Source: Candidatus Obscuribacterales bacterium (GTDB lineage Bacteria > Cyanobacteriota > Vampirovibrionia > Obscuribacterales > Obscuribacteraceae). Taken from it: 64,000 nt of DNA. Of this stretch, positions 61,425 through 64,000 are shown one piece after another; the stretch's first letter is position 1; every line of letters starts with the position of its first letter. Location of the stretch: the NCBI GenBank assembly GCA_019637435.1, contig JAHBVO010000002.1, positions 907,519 to 971,518 of the forward strand, written 5' to 3'. Made by a program: the position numbers and the translations under genes. Below the pieces are notes generated by a model. It searched no databases. It was not told the DNA's origin and saw only the letters and a program-made list of their open reading frames with translations.

Positions 61425-61809
61425 CAGTGTTTTCGATTCTGCTACTCATTAGATAGTTTCGAATTATTGGGTTTCCAGGAATAGATTTATCGTATCGCTT
61501 TTAACATCATGCGTCTTGAGGAGTAAATCTTTTTATTGTGATATCACGCTCAAGTTTTTTGATTTTGTTACGCAGTGGATTTCTCCATACTCGAAGCGTT
61601 TGAAACGTTGTTGCTGACTGCGCTTGCAGGCAGATGCTCTTGAGTTTCAACGCATTTTTGTAAACCACTGTCTGCGTTCGTTCGTTCCTGAAACTGCTGT
61701 GATGCTATCGCTTTCAAAAGATTGCCGATTGTGTAAATCGAGTCTTCATGAAGCTTGGCTGCAGTAGTTAGTGTGAATGTCTCGGGGCGTTTAATTTAAC
61801 CGCAGTGCT
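61425..61809. other. Intergenic stretch, no gene seen
   Basis: About 385 bases between the hydrolase start and the desaturase terminator. No ORF with coding character, no tRNA-like cloverleaf, no clear promoter pair. AT-rich near 61480-61570, the probable promoter area of the hydrolase gene. Confidence 0.45.
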
Positions 61810-61842
61810 AAAAACGCCTCGCTAGAAAGACAGCGAGGCGTT
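61810..61842 (-). terminator. Intrinsic terminator after the desaturase gene
   Basis: On the minus strand AACGCCTCGCT (61842-61832) pairs perfectly over 11 bases with AGCGAGGCGTT (61823-61813), 8-base loop, with T-run TTTTT (ending at 61810). It lies about 30 bases after the desaturase stop. Confidence 0.9.
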
Positions 61843-61870
61843 CGTTGTTAGTTGACTGACTGCGGCTAAC

Positions 61871-62710
61871 CTAGTTGGCGAGCGCAACAGTTGATTCTGT
61901 TTCTTCGGGCATCAAGGCTGCTGGATCAAGCAAGTGTTCAGGCTTGAGCTGGAAGTCGTGAGTAAACTTGATCTTGGGTTCATACAGCTTCTTCACGAGA
62001 CCGCATTTCTCCAGGAGTTTCAGCACTAGCCAGGAAAGATCGAATTCGTTTTTCTTCAAACCGAAACGAGCAGAACCAGGGAAGGTGTGGTGATTGTTGT
62101 GCCACGATTCGCCTACGGTAATCAGGCTCAGCCAACCAACGTTGACGCTATCGTCTCTGGTCTCAAAATTCTTGTAGCCGAATCTTTTCGGAAGGTGGCA
62201 AACGGTGTTGATGATCAGCGGGCATTGATGGGCGAGTGCTGCTGCGAGGAAGCTCGCGCCAGCTACTGCAGGGCCTAGAGTGAACAAGAAAATTACGCGA
62301 AGCGCGATGTTGCTCCAAAAGCAGAGTTTCGAAGCATTGCGCAAGTGACCGTCTTGCTCGAGGAAACGGTATAGGGGGTCGCGCAGAACATCTGCGGCTT
62401 GAACTTTCGGATCCAGGTGCGGTGGATAATCGCGCTTACCTAGCCAGCCGTTGTAAGCGAACTTGATGCCTTTTCTCGGGGTGTGCGGATCTAGATCGGT
62501 GTCCGAATAGCGGTGGTGCGCACGATGCATCGTGACCCACCAGACCGGTGATCCTTCGAGGCAAAGGTAACCACCTATGACAAAGAAGTATTCGACAGGT
62601 TTGAAGCACTGCACCGCCTTGTGTGTCAGCAAGCGGTGATAACCGATTGATGTTCCGAGGTTATGCCAGAAGAAGAAAAGTACAAACGCGATTAGGAATG
62701 TTTCCATCAT
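61871..62710 (-). CDS. Acyl desaturase (delta-9 type fatty acid desaturase)
   Basis: 279 aa membrane di-iron enzyme. The three His boxes are HRLLTH (about residue 25), HRAHH (about 62) and HNNHH (about 205), with GYHRLLTHKAVQ and WVTMHRAHHRYSDTDLDPH typical of acyl-CoA/acyl-lipid delta-9 desaturases. Membrane helices lie at the N-terminus (LIAFVLFFFWHNLG), about 40-60 and 130-170. The desaturase introduces a double bond in fatty acyl chains to control membrane fluidity, using ferredoxin or cytochrome electrons. Length is in the DesC-like range. A strong terminator follows. Confidence 0.94.
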   Translation of the reverse strand: MMETFLIAFVLFFFWHNLGTSIGYHRLLTHKAVQCFKPVEYFFVIGGYLCLEGSPVWWVTMHRAHHRYSDTDLDPHTPRKGIKFAYNGWLGKRDYPPHLDPKVQAADVLRDPLYRFLEQDGHLRNASKLCFWSNIALRVIFLFTLGPAVAGASFLAAALAHQCPLIINTVCHLPKRFGYKNFETRDDSVNVGWLSLITVGESWHNNHHTFPGSARFGLKKNEFDLSWLVLKLLEKCGLVKKLYEPKIKFTHDFQLKPEHLLDPAALMPEETESTVALAN

Positions 62711-63000
62711 TTCAACCCTTGGAGAGACTCTATTTTACTCCGGGACCGCGAGCCTTTGACAACGGTAAATCAGCGCTTGTGAAGCGTCTGTTCTGAATGT
62801 TGTCTAATCTAACTCGCGCACGACACAAAAAACACTCTGTCGTCGATTGCTCCGAATGGCTTGTAACCTTGCGTAGCAGAGAAGCAATCAATCCGTTTAC
62901 TTCAAAATTTCAATAGTTGAAGATTCTGCCGATCACTAATATAACAGACAGCTCAATCTATAAAATGATTGAAAGTTTGGAAGCACAGGTTGGGGGCTGA

Positions 63001-63474
63001 ATGAACTACTGGCTGTTTAAATCTGAACCGTCCGTCTACTCGATCGATGACCTCAAGCGTGACAAAAGCACGTCGTGGGAAGGTGTAAGGAATTATCAGG
63101 CGAGAAACTTTCTGCGCGATACGGTGAAAAAGGGCGATTTGGTTCTCTTCTATCACAGCAATGCCGAACCACCTGGCGTAGCGGGCGTTTGCAAGATCGT
63201 CAAAGAAGGTTACATCGATCACACTGCGTTCGATCCCAAAAGCAAATACTTTGACGAGAAAAGCAAAAAGGACAATCCGGCCTGGTATCTGGTTGATGTC
63301 GGCTACGTACAAACCTTCGAAGAGGTAGTTCCATTGCCGAAGTTGAAGGTCACGAATGGGCTGGAGGAAATGATGGTCACCAAGCGTGGTGCACGCCTCT
63401 CCATACAGCCTGTTACGAAAAAAGAATTCGACATCGTTATGAAACTCGCTGGAGCCAAGCTGGTTGCCACATAA
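63001..63474 (+). CDS. EVE-domain protein (thymocyte nuclear protein 1-like)
   Basis: 157 aa from ATG 63001, GGGGG eight bases upstream. The full EVE fold is present: MNYWLFKSEPSVYSIDDL, WEGVRNYQARNFLRDTVKKGD in register, VLFYHSNAEPPGVAGVCKIV, YFDEKSKKDNPAWYLVDV and a basic C-terminal LEEMMVTKRGARLSIQPV. EVE domains are PUA-related and bind modified DNA or RNA bases such as 5-methylcytosine derivatives. No restriction or modification gene is beside it, so a housekeeping role in reading modified nucleic acids is likely. Confidence 0.94.
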   Translation: MNYWLFKSEPSVYSIDDLKRDKSTSWEGVRNYQARNFLRDTVKKGDLVLFYHSNAEPPGVAGVCKIVKEGYIDHTAFDPKSKYFDEKSKKDNPAWYLVDVGYVQTFEEVVPLPKLKVTNGLEEMMVTKRGARLSIQPVTKKEFDIVMKLAGAKLVAT

Positions 63475-63584
63475 CTGAGATCTAAAGTTACCATATGACA
63501 ATTGCGGGGCGAACGGATCTAGAATGTAAGTCGGCAGTTTCCCCGCAGCTATCTTAAAGTTAGCTAATTGAACAACAGGAAATT

Positions 63585-64000
63585 ATGACGGCACAGAAGG
63601 CTCGAACTAGACATATGGCTAAGCGCGGTAAAGACTACAGATTCCAACAACAGCAGCAACAAGTGGTGCAGCAACGCGCTCCCGAGCTTCCTGTCAACGA
63701 TGCGCCAAGCAATTCCAAAGGCGACAATATGTCGCTCGGCTTGTTTTTCGCTTTACTTATTTTGTCCGCTATCACGCTGGGGCTGGGTGTTTACTTCTCG
63801 GCGTCAAAGTTCATGACGGCGGTCAATGCTTCACCGACCGACTGGTCAACGGTTATTGGCATGACCATTTTGTTGACGGCAACTCTCCTTGTTGCGCGGG
63901 CGCTGTTTTGGCTGGCGTTCTTCGGACCTGTAATGTTAGCTTCGCGGATGGGGGCCTGGAGCACTGCGGAGGCGATGTGTCGCCGGGCGATCAAATTGCC
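63585..64000 (+). CDS. Membrane protein with poly-Gln N-terminus, 3' end outside the window
   Basis: Open frame from ATG 63585 (AGGA upstream) to the window edge, at least 138 codons; ATG 63615 is an alternative start. The N-terminus is basic (MTAQKARTRHMAKRGKDYRF), then six Gln in a row and a Pro/Asn-rich linker. Two membrane segments follow (SLGLFFALLILSAITLGLGV and GMTILLTATLLVARALFWLA). The visible end (WSTAEAMCRRAIKL) looks like the start of a TPR, so the missing part may be a repeat domain. Function unknown. Confidence 0.7.
   Translation, partial: MTAQKARTRHMAKRGKDYRFQQQQQQVVQQRAPELPVNDAPSNSKGDNMSLGLFFALLILSAITLGLGVYFSASKFMTAVNASPTDWSTVIGMTILLTATLLVARALFWLAFFGPVMLASRMGAWSTAEAMCRRAIKL

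Noticed and set aside
1-64000. tRNA, rRNA, mobile element or phage genes
   Set aside because: No T-loop with cloverleaf, rRNA core sequence, transposase or integrase motif was found on reading both strands.

Overview
The window reads as a gene-dense, roughly half-GC chromosome of a free-living, Gram-negative-type bacterium. It has an RND efflux pump, a probable LolA-fold protein, several lipoproteins and many exported proteins of unknown function. The mix of Ser/Thr kinases fused to leucine-rich repeats, tandem GspE-N-like repeat proteins, a YD-repeat-like protein, TPR proteins and a (R)-citramalate route to isoleucine suggests a non-photosynthetic relative of cyanobacteria (Melainabacteria/Vampirovibrionia, Obscuribacterales-like). 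That assignment is an impression from gene content, not a phylogenetic result. No rRNA, tRNA, CRISPR array, transposon, integrase or phage gene was recognised.

Layout. 1-3.7 kb: end of a DUF1800 gene, DUF1501, and a NarL-type histidine kinase/response regulator pair closed by a terminator. 3.7-12.8 kb: an unknown protein, threonine aldolase, small membrane proteins, kinase-LRR no. 1, a lipoprotein that looks like an inactivated anthrax-lethal-factor-type peptidase, a Gly/Tyr-rich exported protein, and an ABC-2 exporter behind a structured leader. 13.5-21.8 kb: GspE-N-like repeat protein, propeller-type lipoprotein, two exported proteins, an aldo/keto reductase and a GT-C type membrane glycosyltransferase. 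21.9-22.7 kb: ArsR/SmtB sensor plus a 51-aa protein that is one third cysteine (metallothionein-like), with operator and terminator. 22.7-27.4 kb: TPR protein and ethanolamine ammonia-lyase, with eutB divergent from eutC-eutA. 27.4-37.6 kb: kinase-LRR nos. 2 and 3, a Rieske oxygenase, a methyltransferase, PlsC and unknown proteins. 37.7-43.6 kb: TetR (NemR/AcuR-like), adaptor and RND pump, with the same operator placed inside two promoters. 43.8-47.6 kb: TPR/coiled-coil protein, an HtrA-type protease without a signal peptide, and three small unknown proteins. 47.7-60 kb: the branched-chain amino acid region, ilvD-ilvC-ilvB-ilvN-cimA-leuC-leuD-leuB, with leuA upstream. 60-64 kb: proline iminopeptidase-like hydrolase, acyl desaturase, EVE-domain protein and the start of a membrane protein.

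The most notable result is regulatory. Both branched-chain transcription units start with what look like complete ribosome-mediated attenuators. The leuA leader encodes a 26-aa peptide ending in a run of leucines, and the ilvD leader a 26-aa peptide in which 12 of 15 consecutive residues are Ile/Val/Leu. Each is followed by an intrinsic terminator and by an upstream segment that can pair with the terminator's 5' arm instead. Together they would tune pyruvate-derived valine, leucine and isoleucine synthesis to charged-tRNA supply. The other strong candidates are the metal sensor/metallothionein-like pair and a possible pseudoknotted leader RNA in front of the ABC exporter.
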